In this document: positions 8,947 through 18,765 of the stretch, piece after piece | Numbering within the stretch: position 1 is the first letter of the stretch | Layout: each line of letters begins with the position of its first letter | Source of the DNA: CAHJXF01 sp038254545 | GTDB lineage: Bacteria; Pseudomonadota; Gammaproteobacteria; Burkholderiales; Burkholderiaceae_D | DNA: 64,000 nucleotides | Assembly: GCA_038254545.1 (NCBI GenBank) | Contig: JBBSGB010000002.1 | Span: forward strand, 1 to 64,000 | Direction: 5' to 3' | Notes under the pieces: model-generated | Told to the model about the DNA's origin: nothing | Databases searched by the model: none | The model's input: only the letters and a program-made list of their open reading frames with translations | Made by a program: the position numbers and the translations under genes

Positions 8947-9819
8947 CTACCGGGCCGGGGTGTCGCTCGATGGAAACATCACCGTCGCGAGGGCGCTGTA
9001 GCCCGCCAGCTCGAGGCCGCATTGCTTGCCGCGGGTTCGAAAGCCGGTGGCCGCGTAGATGCGCCGCGCCACGTCGTGCTCGTCCGCAAGGATCAGCAGC
9101 GTGTCGGCAGCCAGAGCGGCGAAAGCATAGTGCGCGGCGGTTGCGACCAGAGTGCCTGCGAGCCCCTGCCGACGCGCCGAGGGATGCGTGACGACATTCT
9201 GGAAGCGTCCGATGCGACGGCCATCGGCACCCGGGCTCGCTTCGACGAATACGCCCAAGGCCGAGACCAGGCGCCAAACGCGGTCGGCACTCAACCAGGC
9301 GCCAAACCATGCGCCCTGTCCCAAATCGCTCAATACGCGCCATGCATCGATGCGTCTCTGCACGAACACGCTGTAGCTTTCGCATGAATGGGCGGGATCG
9401 CGTGTTTCGACCAGCAGGTCCTTCAAAGCGATCCAGTCGGCGGCGCCCAGCGCCGCGATGCGCGCGCCTGGATAAGGATGTGGAGCCTCGATCGGAGAGG
9501 ACCGCTCCGCAATCATCTCGAGAGTTTCAAAAAACTCGAAGCCGGCTTCGATGAAGGGTTCGATATAGCCCGTTTCCCGGCCGGTCCAGCCGAATGTGGT
9601 GTGCAATGACGCGGGTTGCGCAGCGCGAATCTGCGCTTCGAATAGATGCCGCCAGCGCGGAAAGTCGCCCGGGATTGGCGCGCGGTCGAAGAAAAGCGTG
9701 TTGCCCCACCAGTAGGTCGGATTGTCCGGCGTGCGAATGATCAGGCAATCGTCGAGCCGTGTCGCACTGCCCGAGCGCAGCAGAAAGATGAGTTCGCTGC
9801 GCAATGCATCGGAGAGCAT
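8947..9819 (-). CDS. GNAT-family N-acetyltransferase
   Basis: A 290-aa protein whose C-terminal half is a GNAT fold: the acetyl-CoA loop RRQGLAG sits in a beta4/alpha3 segment (NVVTHPSARRQG, about residue 210), followed by ARRIYAATGFRTRG. The N-terminal 110 residues are less conserved and contain tryptophan-rich WWGN. It lies 64 bp downstream of metK on the same strand and is probably co-transcribed with it. No good Shine-Dalgarno precedes the ATG; instead the start is flanked by one arm of an inverted repeat whose other arm contains the metK stop. The substrate is unknown. Confidence 0.78.
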   Translation of the reverse strand: MLSDALRSELIFLLRSGSATRLDDCLIIRTPDNPTYWWGNTLFFDRAPIPGDFPRWRHLFEAQIRAAQPASLHTTFGWTGRETGYIEPFIEAGFEFFETLEMIAERSSPIEAPHPYPGARIAALGAADWIALKDLLVETRDPAHSCESYSVFVQRRIDAWRVLSDLGQGAWFGAWLSADRVWRLVSALGVFVEASPGADGRRIGRFQNVVTHPSARRQGLAGTLVATAAHYAFAALAADTLLILADEHDVARRIYAATGFRTRGKQCGLELAGYSALATVMFPSSDTPAR

Positions 9820-9883
9820 GGGTTAATCCGGTGCGGCGCTCGCGCCCGGTACAAGACGGGGCGCGAACACTCAAACTGCTCGA

Positions 9884-9890
<7 letters not shown>
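9820..9890 (-). repeat. Inverted repeat spanning the metK stop to the GNAT start
   Basis: GGGTTAATC (9820-9828) and GATTAACCC (9882-9890) are exact 9-base inverted copies. One contains the metK TAA, the other abuts the GNAT ATG. A second, inner stem lies between them (CGCGCCC 9841-9847 with GGGCGCG 9859-9865). In the transcript this would fold into a two-part hairpin filling the whole intergenic gap. There is no T-run, so it looks like a translational or mRNA-stability element more than a terminator. Confidence 0.55.
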
Positions 9891-11077
<1,187 letters not shown>

Positions 11078-11226
11078 GCATCACTCCTGCAAAATGTAAA
11101 AGGCCGCCGGAAGCATCGCATTCGGCGGCCGGTCACAGGAGCACCCACGAGACCAACGACGCTTTAGCGACACCAAGGGATCGAGCTCTTGCCCTGATCC
11201 GGACCGCCCCGCAAGTTGTCATTAAA
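11078..11226 (-). promoter_or_regulatory. metK leader with probable antiterminator/terminator switch
   Basis: On the minus strand a -10-like TTTAAT (11221-11226) would start a transcript near 11215 and give a leader of about 140 nt. Its 5' end contains GGCGGTCCGG (11199-11208), which can pair, with one bulged base, to CCGGCCGCC (11124-11132). That second segment is the 5' arm of the terminator-like hairpin at 11102-11130. The two pairings exclude each other, as in riboswitch or attenuator control. Short helices between them (GGATC/GATCC and CGC/GCG) could form a ligand-binding or leader fold. It does not match what I remember of the SAM-I, SAM-II or SAH riboswitch consensus. The regulatory role is inference. 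Confidence 0.5.
11091..11130 (-). terminator. Intrinsic terminator-like hairpin upstream of the metK ribosome site
   Basis: A perfect 8-bp stem GGCCGCCG/CGGCGGCC (11123-11130 with 11102-11109) has a 13-base loop and is followed on the minus strand by TTTTACATTTTG. It lies between the presumed promoter and the metK ATG, so it would stop transcription before the gene unless it is prevented from forming. Confidence 0.6.
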
Positions 11227-11260
11227 CGGGCGATTCCACGCAATACGAAAGAAGCTTCGT

Positions 11261-11289
11261 TTCGAACTGCGCTGGTCGGGCCGTATGAT
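11261..11289 (+). promoter_or_regulatory. Possible sigma-70 promoter for lpxL
   Basis: TTCGAA (11261-11266) and TATGAT (11284-11289) are separated by 17 bp and lie about 120 bp before the lpxL start. The -10 element is a good match and the -35 element is weak. It is divergent from the metK leader. Confidence 0.35.
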
Positions 11290-11407
11290 ACCGCGCCTTA
11301 ATGCCGTTCGATGCGGTACTTTGATGCGACGCCTTGACGGCGCTTCCGTCCGCCGCTTGAATCCCCCCTCGAGTCCGCCGCTTGAATCCGTCGCTCAAGA
11401 GCGGCCG

Positions 11408-12313
11408 ATGCCTTGGTTGCAACAGTCCGTGCTGACCACCCTCGTCCGCCTCCTCTCTTATTTGCCTCTCGGTCTGCTGCAGAAAATCGGCAGCGCGTCG
11501 GGTCGGCTCGTGGCGACGATCGCTCCGGGCTATCGACGACACCTGATCGCCAATCTCGAGCAGGCCGGTTATGCAACCGCGAAGAATCCAGCGTTGGTCG
11601 ACCGCGCCGCCGGTGAGGCTGGCAAGGGCGCGCTTGAGTTGGCTTACGTGTGGATGCGGCCGCAAGCTGAAGTGCTGGCTCTTACACATGCGACCGGCTG
11701 GGCGATTGTCGAAGCCGCGCGTCGCGAAGGTCGCGGCATCGTGTTCCTCACGCCGCACCTGGGCTGCTTCGAAGTGACCGCGCAGTTCTATGCGAACAAT
11801 CGCGAGGCCGGCAGGCCGTTGACGGTGCTCTATCGCCGACCGCGGAAGTCCTGGCTCGCGCCGCTGATCGAAGGCTGCCGGCCGCGCGAAAACCTCATGC
11901 TCGCGCCCGCCGACCTGTCTGGCGTGCGACGTCTCGCACGCGCCTTGAGACGCGGCGAAGCGATCGGCATGCTGCCCGACCAGGTGCCGAGCCGCGGCGA
12001 AGGGGTGTGGGCCCACTTCTTCGGAAAGCCTGCATATACGATGACCTTGCCGGCACGACTGCAGAAGCTGACGGGCGCGGCGCTGCTGCTCGCGCACGGC
12101 GAGCGGCTTCCCGATGGACGGGGTTGGACGGTGCATTTCTCGCGACTCGACGAGCCTTTGGCTGACGATCCAGTCGTCGCGGCCGCGCAGATCAACGCGG
12201 CCCTCGAAACGTTGATTCGGGCGAACCCCGAGCAATACCTGTGGGGCTACAACCGCTACAAGAAGCCGCGTTCGGCCGAAGCACCGCCGTCATCGCGCGA
12301 GGTCGAGGCGTGA
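11408..12313 (+). CDS. lpxL: Lipid A biosynthesis lauroyl acyltransferase (LpxL/HtrB family)
   Basis: A 301-aa inner-membrane acyltransferase that adds a secondary acyl chain to Kdo2-lipid IVA. The catalytic H-X4-E motif is at H117/E122 (HLGCFE), with the later LPDQVPSRGEG and the family ending PEQYLWGYNRYK. A hydrophobic segment (LLSYLPLGLLQ) marks the N-terminus. The frame is open from 11216, but I start at the ATG at 11408 because MPWLQQS matches the family and the 64 codons before it do not. Its stop overlaps the start of the second acyltransferase (GTGA), so the pair is coupled. Confidence 0.9.
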   Translation: MPWLQQSVLTTLVRLLSYLPLGLLQKIGSASGRLVATIAPGYRRHLIANLEQAGYATAKNPALVDRAAGEAGKGALELAYVWMRPQAEVLALTHATGWAIVEAARREGRGIVFLTPHLGCFEVTAQFYANNREAGRPLTVLYRRPRKSWLAPLIEGCRPRENLMLAPADLSGVRRLARALRRGEAIGMLPDQVPSRGEGVWAHFFGKPAYTMTLPARLQKLTGAALLLAHGERLPDGRGWTVHFSRLDEPLADDPVVAAAQINAALETLIRANPEQYLWGYNRYKKPRSAEAPPSSREVEA

Positions 12314-13224
12314 CGCACTTCTGGTTGCGTGTGCTGCGATCGTTCGGCTCATTGCCGTTGCCGGTCACGCGCGCACTGGGCGCGGCGCTGGGCGCGTTGC
12401 TGTATCTGGTCGCGGCCGATCGACGCCGCGTCGCGCGCATCAACCTGCGCGCGTGCTTTCCGCAGATGCCCGAGCACGAACGCCGCGCACTTTCGCGCGC
12501 GCACTTTCGCGCCTTCGCGCAAAGCGTGCTCGACCGCGGCCTGATCTGGTGGGGCAGTCGCAAGCGCATCGAGCAGCACGTGCGATGGATAGACCTGCAT
12601 CATTTCGACGAGGCCGCGGCCCAGGGTCCGGTGATCGTTCTCGCGCCGCACTTCGTCGGGCTCGACGCGGGCGGCATCCGTTTCTCGATGCTGATGCACG
12701 CGATCTCGATGTACTCGCATCAGAAGAACAAGGTGCTCGACGACGCGATCCTCGCGGCGCGTAGCCGCTTCAACAAGCCCATCCTGCTGTCGCGCCAGGA
12801 CGGCATGCGCGTTGCGATACGCGCGATGCGGCGCGGCCTGTCGTTCTATTACCTGCCCGACATGGACTTCGGTGCGCGCGATGCGGCCTTCGTGCCCTTC
12901 TTCGGGGTGTCGGCCGCGACCATCACGGCGCCGGCGCGCCTGGCGCGCATCACGCAGGCGCGCGTGGTGCCGTGTGTAACGCGCATGACCCCGGGCGGGT
13001 ACGAGGCGCGCTTCTATCCGGCGTGGACCGACTTCCCCGATCGCGGCGACGAAGGTCCCACTGCGCTCGGGCCCGCGACGCTCGCACCGACCACGCTTGC
13101 CCACGCCGCCCGGCGCATGAATGCGTTCATCGAAGAGCGCGTGCGCGAAATGCCCGAGCAATATCTCTGGACGCACAAGCGCTTCAAGACGCGGCCGCCG
13201 GGCGAGGCGAAGTTCTATCGCTGA
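12310..13224 (+). CDS. Second LpxL/LpxM-type lipid A acyltransferase
   Basis: A 304-aa paralogue of the preceding gene. It has H-X4-D (H114/D119, HFVGLD), the YLPDMDFG motif and the family ending PEQYLWTHKRFKTRP. The GTG at 12310 overlaps the previous TGA. In Burkholderiales two such enzymes in tandem are usual and probably add the two secondary acyl groups of lipid A in sequence. Which position or chain length this one handles cannot be told from sequence. Confidence 0.87.
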   Translation: MTHFWLRVLRSFGSLPLPVTRALGAALGALLYLVAADRRRVARINLRACFPQMPEHERRALSRAHFRAFAQSVLDRGLIWWGSRKRIEQHVRWIDLHHFDEAAAQGPVIVLAPHFVGLDAGGIRFSMLMHAISMYSHQKNKVLDDAILAARSRFNKPILLSRQDGMRVAIRAMRRGLSFYYLPDMDFGARDAAFVPFFGVSAATITAPARLARITQARVVPCVTRMTPGGYEARFYPAWTDFPDRGDEGPTALGPATLAPTTLAHAARRMNAFIEERVREMPEQYLWTHKRFKTRPPGEAKFYR

Positions 13225-13330
13225 CTCTTTTGTCGGGCAATGCGCTTGACCGGTGCGCGCGCTACAACAGTCGATCGTGAATCCCGCGTCGCAGGCGCAA
13301 CGAGCGCCGAGCCTTCGACGATAATTCGGC

Positions 13331-14221
13331 ATGCGTTTGAAATTCACCAAGATGCAGGGCGCGGGCAACGACTTCATCGTGCTCGACGCGACGCGTGCGC
13401 CGATCGCGCTCGAGCGCTCGCAATGGCGCTGGCTCGCGGACCGGCGCTTCGGCATCGGCGCCGATCAGATCCTGATCGTCGGGCCGCCGGCCGATGCCGA
13501 GCGCGCCGATTTCTCGTATCGCATCTTCAATGCAGACGGCGGCGAGGTCGAGCATTGCGGCAATGGCGCGCGCGCGTTCGCACGCTTCGTGCGCGAGAAG
13601 GGGCTGTCCGATCGCGACGCGATCCAGGTCGAGACCTTGTCGGGCCTGATCACGCCGTCGCTGGCTGCAGACGGATCGGTGACGGTGGACATGGGACCGC
13701 CGCGCTTCGAGCTCGCGGAGATCGGCTTCGATGCGTCGGGCCTCGTCGCGCGCACCGAGGGCGTCGAATCGATCTGGCCCTTGCCGCTGGACGACCGGAC
13801 GCTCGACATCGGCGTCGTGTCGATGGGCAACCCGCACGCGGTCACCGTGGTCGACGACGTCGACACCGCGGCGGTCGCAGCGCTCGGACCGCGCATCGAA
13901 AACCACGGGCGTTTTCACAAGCGCGTCAACGCGGGCTTCATGCAGGTTATCGATGCGCACGCAACCCGCTTGCGCGTGCATGAACGCGGCGTGGGCGAGA
14001 CGCTGGCATGCGGCACCGGCGCATGCGCGGCCGTGATCTCCGGCATCAGGCGTGGCCTGCTTGCGTCGCCCGTGACCGTGCATGCGCGCGGCGGCGATCT
14101 CGTCGTCGCCTGGAGCGGAGGCGACGCGCCCGTAATGATGTCCGGGCCCGCAGCCACCGTCTTCGAAGGCGAGGTAAACGTGCCCGCAGTCGAGCAACTG
14201 CCCGCAGGCATTCCTCATTGA
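13331..14221 (+). CDS. dapF: Diaminopimelate epimerase
   Basis: This enzyme converts LL- to meso-diaminopimelate for lysine and peptidoglycan synthesis. The N-terminus MRLKFTKMQGAGNDF is diagnostic, and the two catalytic cysteines are present at C76 (EHCGNGAR) and C227 (LACGTGACA). At 296 aa it is slightly longer than the usual 275-285. The ATG is preceded by GATAAT only about 6 bp upstream and by no clear Shine-Dalgarno, so a nearly leaderless message is possible. It is followed by DUF484 and xerC, a conserved proteobacterial trio. Confidence 0.97.
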   Translation: MRLKFTKMQGAGNDFIVLDATRAPIALERSQWRWLADRRFGIGADQILIVGPPADAERADFSYRIFNADGGEVEHCGNGARAFARFVREKGLSDRDAIQVETLSGLITPSLAADGSVTVDMGPPRFELAEIGFDASGLVARTEGVESIWPLPLDDRTLDIGVVSMGNPHAVTVVDDVDTAAVAALGPRIENHGRFHKRVNAGFMQVIDAHATRLRVHERGVGETLACGTGACAAVISGIRRGLLASPVTVHARGGDLVVAWSGGDAPVMMSGPAATVFEGEVNVPAVEQLPAGIPH

Positions 14222-14264
14222 CTTCAACCCCCGACTTCCACCCTTCACCGACTCCGACGCGCCC

Positions 14265-15062
14265 ATGAATGCACAGGACGTTGCCGATTATCTGCAACAG
14301 CATCCCGAATTTTTCGACGAGCACGCCACCTTGTTCGCGACCCTGACCGTGCCGCATCCGCATGGCGGCCGCGCGATTCCGCTGGCCGAGCGCCAGATGA
14401 TCACGCTGCGTGAAAAAAATCGCGGGCTCGAACTCAAGGTCGCCGACCTTTTGCGCTACGGCCAGGAGAACGACGCGATCGCCGAGCGGCTCGCGCGCTG
14501 GACTCGCATGCTGCTGCTGCAGCGTTCGCTGCGCCTCTTGCCCGAGACCCTGACGGGTTCGCTCGAGGAAATCTTTTCGGTGCCACATGTCGCGCTGTCG
14601 TTGTGGGAAGCCAACGACGAGTACGCAGATGTCGCCCGCGCCCGCGATGCCTCCCCCGAGCTGATCGAATACGTCGGCACACTGACGGCGCCCTACTGCG
14701 GCATGCCACTGCTCGAGGCAGCGCAGGCGCTGAGCTTGTTTCATCGCCAAGTACCTGCGACGGCGGCGATGCACGAGCACGAGGTCACCGACGGCGCGGC
14801 GTCCAACGACGCGATGTCCGATGTGAAGCGCGACGATGCGGACGGCGGCGCGGACGCTGCGGCAGTTGAGATCCCGCACGATACGGCGGACGTGCGATCG
14901 GTCGCCCTGATTCCCCTGCGACGCGGCGCGGCGCCCGCAGCCTTCGGCGTGCTCGCGCTCGGTTCTGCCGACCCGCGCCGCTTTCACGAAGGCATGGGCA
15001 CCGACTTTCTCTCGCGCATCGGCGAGACTTCGAGCGCCGCGTTGACGCGGCTGTTGCGTTGA
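14265..15062 (+). CDS. DUF484 family protein
   Basis: A 265-aa soluble protein of the DUF484 family, which has GAF-like architecture. The start MNAQDVADYLQQHPEFF and the segment RQMITLREKNRGLELKVADL (a short coiled coil near residue 50) are typical. An Ala/Asp-rich stretch around residues 175-205 may be an insert or linker. It sits between dapF and xerC as in most gamma- and betaproteobacteria and its stop overlaps a TTG of the xerC frame. The molecular function is not known. Confidence 0.85.
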   Translation: MNAQDVADYLQQHPEFFDEHATLFATLTVPHPHGGRAIPLAERQMITLREKNRGLELKVADLLRYGQENDAIAERLARWTRMLLLQRSLRLLPETLTGSLEEIFSVPHVALSLWEANDEYADVARARDASPELIEYVGTLTAPYCGMPLLEAAQALSLFHRQVPATAAMHEHEVTDGAASNDAMSDVKRDDADGGADAAAVEIPHDTADVRSVALIPLRRGAAPAAFGVLALGSADPRRFHEGMGTDFLSRIGETSSAALTRLLR

Positions 15063-15121
15063 AACGAGCCGCGACCGCAAACACTCCGGACGCCGAAGCT
15101 GCGGCGCGCGACGCGCAGCTC

Positions 15122-16087
15122 ATGCCTGTCACGCTCTCGCCTTCGGCCGAGCGTTATCTCGCAAACCTGGCCGAGCAACGCAAGCTGTCCGGCCACACCG
15201 TCACCGCGTACCGACGCGAGCTCGAGACGCTGCTCGGGCTGGCATCGAATGAAGCGCCGCCGCTCGCCATCGAGGCGCTTCGCTCTCCACAGATCCGTCG
15301 CTACGCCGCGAAGCTGCATGCGCGCGGCCTCGGCCCGCGCTCGATCGCACGCGCACTGTCGGCGTGGCGCGGCTACTACACCTGGCTCGCGCGATACGAA
15401 GACGCGACCGACAACCCGGTCGCCGACGTGCATGCGCCCAAGCTCGGAAAGCGCCTGCCGAAGGCGCTCTCGGAGGACCTCACGATGCGGCTGCTCGATG
15501 CACCACATCAGAACGAAAATGCGGGCGCGAATGCAGAAGCAGATCGATTCGCCCGACGCGATGCCGCAATCTTCGAGCTGTTCTATTCGTCGGGCCTGCG
15601 CCTGTCCGAACTGGTCGGGCTCGACATCGCGTATGCGAAAGAGCCATGCCATGCGTCGTCGGGCTGGATCGATCTGGTCGGAGGCGAAGTGACCGTGACC
15701 GGCAAGGGCAACAAGCGGCGCACGGTGCCGGTCGGAAGCAAGGCGCGCGACGCGATCACGCAGTGGCTCGCGGAGCGCGATGCTTGCGTCAAGGCCGACC
15801 CGCATCCGCTGTTTCTTTCCGCGCGCGGCGCGCGGCTCTCGGGACGCACGATCCAGAGTCGTCTGAAGGCGCACGCGCAGCGCGCCGGCATGCCGGCGCA
15901 CGTGCATCCCCACGTTCTCCGGCATTCGTTCGCATCGCACATGCTGCAGGCGACAGGCGACCTGCGTGCGGTGCAGGAGCTGCTCGGCCACGCCAGCATT
16001 GCCGCGACCCAGGTCTATACGAGCCTGGACTTCAAGCGTCTGGCCGAGGTGTATGACGCCGCGCATCCGCGCGCACGGCGGAAGTAG
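15122..16087 (+). CDS. xerC: Tyrosine recombinase XerC
   Basis: A site-specific recombinase that, with XerD, resolves chromosome dimers at dif. The N-terminal SAM-like domain (ERYLANLAEQRKLSGHT) is followed by the catalytic domain with R160 (SGLRLSE), K195 (GKGNK), H264 and R267 (HPHVLRH), H290 (LLGHAS) and the nucleophile Y299 (TQVYT). I chose the ATG at 15122 (321 aa) because it aligns with the usual N-terminus; a TTG at 15059 overlapping the DUF484 stop is a real alternative that adds 21 residues. An insert of about 15 residues rich in Asn/Ala lies near residue 130. Confidence 0.92.
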   Translation: MPVTLSPSAERYLANLAEQRKLSGHTVTAYRRELETLLGLASNEAPPLAIEALRSPQIRRYAAKLHARGLGPRSIARALSAWRGYYTWLARYEDATDNPVADVHAPKLGKRLPKALSEDLTMRLLDAPHQNENAGANAEADRFARRDAAIFELFYSSGLRLSELVGLDIAYAKEPCHASSGWIDLVGGEVTVTGKGNKRRTVPVGSKARDAITQWLAERDACVKADPHPLFLSARGARLSGRTIQSRLKAHAQRAGMPAHVHPHVLRHSFASHMLQATGDLRAVQELLGHASIAATQVYTSLDFKRLAEVYDAAHPRARRK

Positions 16088-16123
16088 CGCACGCTGCGCA
16101 GCCCAGCATCGCGGGATCGTCGT

Positions 16124-16152
16124 CGGAGCGATGGTCGCGCCGTCGCTATAAT
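16124..16152 (+). promoter_or_regulatory. Possible promoter for argS
   Basis: A perfect TATAAT lies at 16147-16152, about 100 bp before the argS ATG. The hexamer 17 bp upstream (CGTCGG) is poor, so this is an extended or weak -35 promoter at best. The gap between xerC and argS (166 bp) holds no other recognisable feature. Confidence 0.4.
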
Positions 16153-16253
16153 TCATCGCTTCGCCGTGGTCGCATCGACCGCCGCCCGCGTCCCATCGGC
16201 CATTTGATCGCCGTACCCGGCGATCAGCCGTTCTCCATCGCATCCTCCTACCC

Positions 16254-18014
16254 ATGCTCGTCGCCCAGAAGCGCGCGATCGTCGATCGCATCACTGCCGC
16301 ACTCGCACCTATCATCGAAGGCAGCGGGGCGGTACCCGTGGTCACGCTCGAGCGCCCCAAGCACGCGGCCCACGGCGATGTGTCGTGCAACGTCGCGATG
16401 CAGATCGCCAAGGCGTTGAAGCAGAACCCGCGCGCGATTGCGCAGAAGATCATCGACGCCCTGCTGGTCGACGCCCATGGCGATCTCGATGGCGCGGTCG
16501 AACGCGCCGAGATCGCGGGGCCGGGCTTCATCAATCTCTTCCTTTCCTCGAAGGCCAGGCGGGCTGCGGTTGCGACGATCTTTTCGGAAGGCGATCGCTA
16601 CGGGCAGGCGGAAGCACGCGAGCACACGGGTCAAAAGGTGCTGGTTGAATTCGTATCCGCCAATCCCACCGGCCCGCTGCACGTCGGCCACGGCCGGCAA
16701 GGTGCGCTCGGCGACGTGATCGCGGCGCTGCTCGAATCGCAGGGGTACGCAGTCACGCGCGAGTACTACTACAACGACGCGGGTGTGCAGATCGCAACGC
16801 TCGCGTTGTCCGTGCAGGCGCGCGCGCGGGGCCTCGCGCCTGACGACGCCGCGTGGCCGGAGCCTGCCTACAACGGCGATTACATCGCCGAGATCGCCGC
16901 CGACTTTCTTGCAGGGAAGACCGTTGCGAGCGAGAGCATCGAGGTCACCGCGTCAGGTGATATCGAGGACCTCGACAACATCCGCCGCTTTGCGGTCGCG
17001 AGCCTGCGCCATGAGCAGGACCTCGACCTGAAGGCTTTCGGCGTCGTGTTCGACAACTACTATCTCGAGTCGTCGCTCTACACCGACGGGCGCGTCGACA
17101 AGACCGTCAGCGCGTTGCTCGCCGCAGGCAAGACCTACGAATCCGAAGGCGCGTTGTGGCTCGCGACCACCGCATATCCCGACCTCGGCGACGACAAGGA
17201 TCGCGTGATGAGGAAGTCCGACGGCAACTACACCTACTTCGTGCCCGACATCGCGTATCACCTCGCCAAGTGGGAGCGCGGCTTCCACAAGGTCATCAAC
17301 GTGCAGGGCGGCGACCATCACGGCACGGTTGCGCGCGTGCGTGCGGGACTGCGCGCGATCTCGGACCACGAGCACCTCGGCTTGCCGGCGGTCTATCCCG
17401 ATTACGTGCTGCACAAGATGGTCCGCGTGATGAAGGGCGGCGAAGAGATGAAGATCAGCAAGCGCGCCGGCAGCTATGTGACCTTGCGCGAGCTGATCAC
17501 GATGAGCGGTGGGGAAGCCGAACCGAACGCGCGCGGCCGCGACGCGGTGCGCTTCTTCCTCATCACGAGGAAGGCCGACACCGAGTTCACCTTCGACGTC
17601 GATCTCGCGCTCGAGCAGTCCGACGAGAACCCTGTCTATTACGTGCAGTACGCGCATGCGCGCATCTGCTCGGTGCTCGCACAATGGGGCGGACCGGATT
17701 GGGAAACCAGGCTCGATACGCTGGCCGCGATCGATCTCTCGCCGCTGCTCGCACCCAGCGAAGTCGCGTTGATGCAAAGGCTGGCCGAATACCCCGAGGT
17801 GCTCGCGATTGCGGCCGGGGAAATGGCGCCGCATCAACTCGCGTTCTACCTGAGGGACTGCGCGGCCGACCTGCACAGCTATTACAATGCCGAGCGCGTT
17901 TTGGTCGAGGACATGGCGGTCCGCAATGCGCGCGCCGCGTTGCTCGCCGCTACGCGCCAAGTGCTGGCCAACGGCCTCGCATTGGTGGGCGTCTCGGCGC
18001 CACGGAAGATGTAG
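16254..18014 (+). CDS. argS: Arginyl-tRNA synthetase
   Basis: A class I aminoacyl-tRNA synthetase that charges tRNA-Arg. At 586 aa it has the N-terminal Add-1 domain, the HIGH-type signature HVGHGRQGALGD within SANPTGPLHVGH, a KMSK-like KISKRAG and the C-terminal DALR anticodon-binding domain (QYAHARICS, then LPLR-like helices). The length is normal. It is the first gene of a conserved block that continues with a SPOR-domain protein and dsbA. Confidence 0.97.
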   Translation: MLVAQKRAIVDRITAALAPIIEGSGAVPVVTLERPKHAAHGDVSCNVAMQIAKALKQNPRAIAQKIIDALLVDAHGDLDGAVERAEIAGPGFINLFLSSKARRAAVATIFSEGDRYGQAEAREHTGQKVLVEFVSANPTGPLHVGHGRQGALGDVIAALLESQGYAVTREYYYNDAGVQIATLALSVQARARGLAPDDAAWPEPAYNGDYIAEIAADFLAGKTVASESIEVTASGDIEDLDNIRRFAVASLRHEQDLDLKAFGVVFDNYYLESSLYTDGRVDKTVSALLAAGKTYESEGALWLATTAYPDLGDDKDRVMRKSDGNYTYFVPDIAYHLAKWERGFHKVINVQGGDHHGTVARVRAGLRAISDHEHLGLPAVYPDYVLHKMVRVMKGGEEMKISKRAGSYVTLRELITMSGGEAEPNARGRDAVRFFLITRKADTEFTFDVDLALEQSDENPVYYVQYAHARICSVLAQWGGPDWETRLDTLAAIDLSPLLAPSEVALMQRLAEYPEVLAIAAGEMAPHQLAFYLRDCAADLHSYYNAERVLVEDMAVRNARAALLAATRQVLANGLALVGVSAPRKM

Positions 18015-18067
18015 ATCGATGAGATATCGGCTGCTGCCGAGCACGTCGATCCTTAGGAGAGTTCTGC

Positions 18068-18664
18068 ATGACCCATCGCATGGCCCATACCACGACGCAT
18101 CGCCTGCTCGATTCGCAACGGCCCCGGCGCCAGCGTGGCAATACGCTGATGGGACTCGTGATCGGATTGGTCGTCGGTCTTGCGATCGCGGCGGCGGTCG
18201 CGCTGTTCGTCACCAAGGCCACCGTCCCGTTCATCAACAAGGCCCCGCGCGCGATCGCGTCCAACGAGCCCGAGGGCGGCAAGCTGCCCGATCCCAACAA
18301 GGGTTTGTATTCGAGGGACACGGCGCCCGTCATCTCCGCCCCGACGGTGATCGCACCGCCGCCGCCCAACGTCGCGCCCGGCGCCGACGGCAGCAAGCCG
18401 CCGGTGGTCGATCTCTCGACGCCGGACACGCGCATCACGATGTTGCAGGCCGGCGCGTTCAGCAACGCCGACGACGCCGAAAGCATGCGCGGCAAGCTCG
18501 CGCTGCTCGGCTTCGATTCGCGCATCTCCCCTGGAGAGCGCGATGGCGCGAAGTTCTATCGCGTGCGTCTCGGACCCTATGGGCGCATCGAAGACCTTAA
18601 CCGCGCGCGTCAACGGCTGATCGAAAACGGCGTCGAGGCGACGCTGGTTGCACCGGGCAAGTAG
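18068..18664 (+). CDS. SPOR-domain membrane protein (FtsN-like)
   Basis: A 198-aa bitopic protein. A short cytoplasmic N-terminus ending RRQRGNTLMG leads into a membrane helix (residues about 28-50), a Pro-rich periplasmic linker (TVIAPPPPNVAP) and a C-terminal SPOR domain (about 120-195, ITMLQAGAFSNADDAES and FYRVRLGPYGR). SPOR domains bind denuded septal peptidoglycan, so a role in cell division is likely. A good ribosome site (AGGAG) precedes the ATG. It lies between argS and dsbA, its usual betaproteobacterial position. Confidence 0.88.
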   Translation: MTHRMAHTTTHRLLDSQRPRRQRGNTLMGLVIGLVVGLAIAAAVALFVTKATVPFINKAPRAIASNEPEGGKLPDPNKGLYSRDTAPVISAPTVIAPPPPNVAPGADGSKPPVVDLSTPDTRITMLQAGAFSNADDAESMRGKLALLGFDSRISPGERDGAKFYRVRLGPYGRIEDLNRARQRLIENGVEATLVAPGK

Positions 18665-18765
18665 TGCATCGCCTCGACCCTGTAGTCCGCGCTTCTGCCT
18701 CGCGCGTTCAATGCTGGAATGCGTGCCACGCTCGCGGGTCGCAGACTCTTTCCAACCACCGGATC

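Noticed and set aside
11078..11226. Known SAM-I, SAM-II or SAH riboswitch before metK
   Set aside because: The leader lacks the conserved core segments I remember for these classes. I call it only a candidate attenuator and leave its class open.
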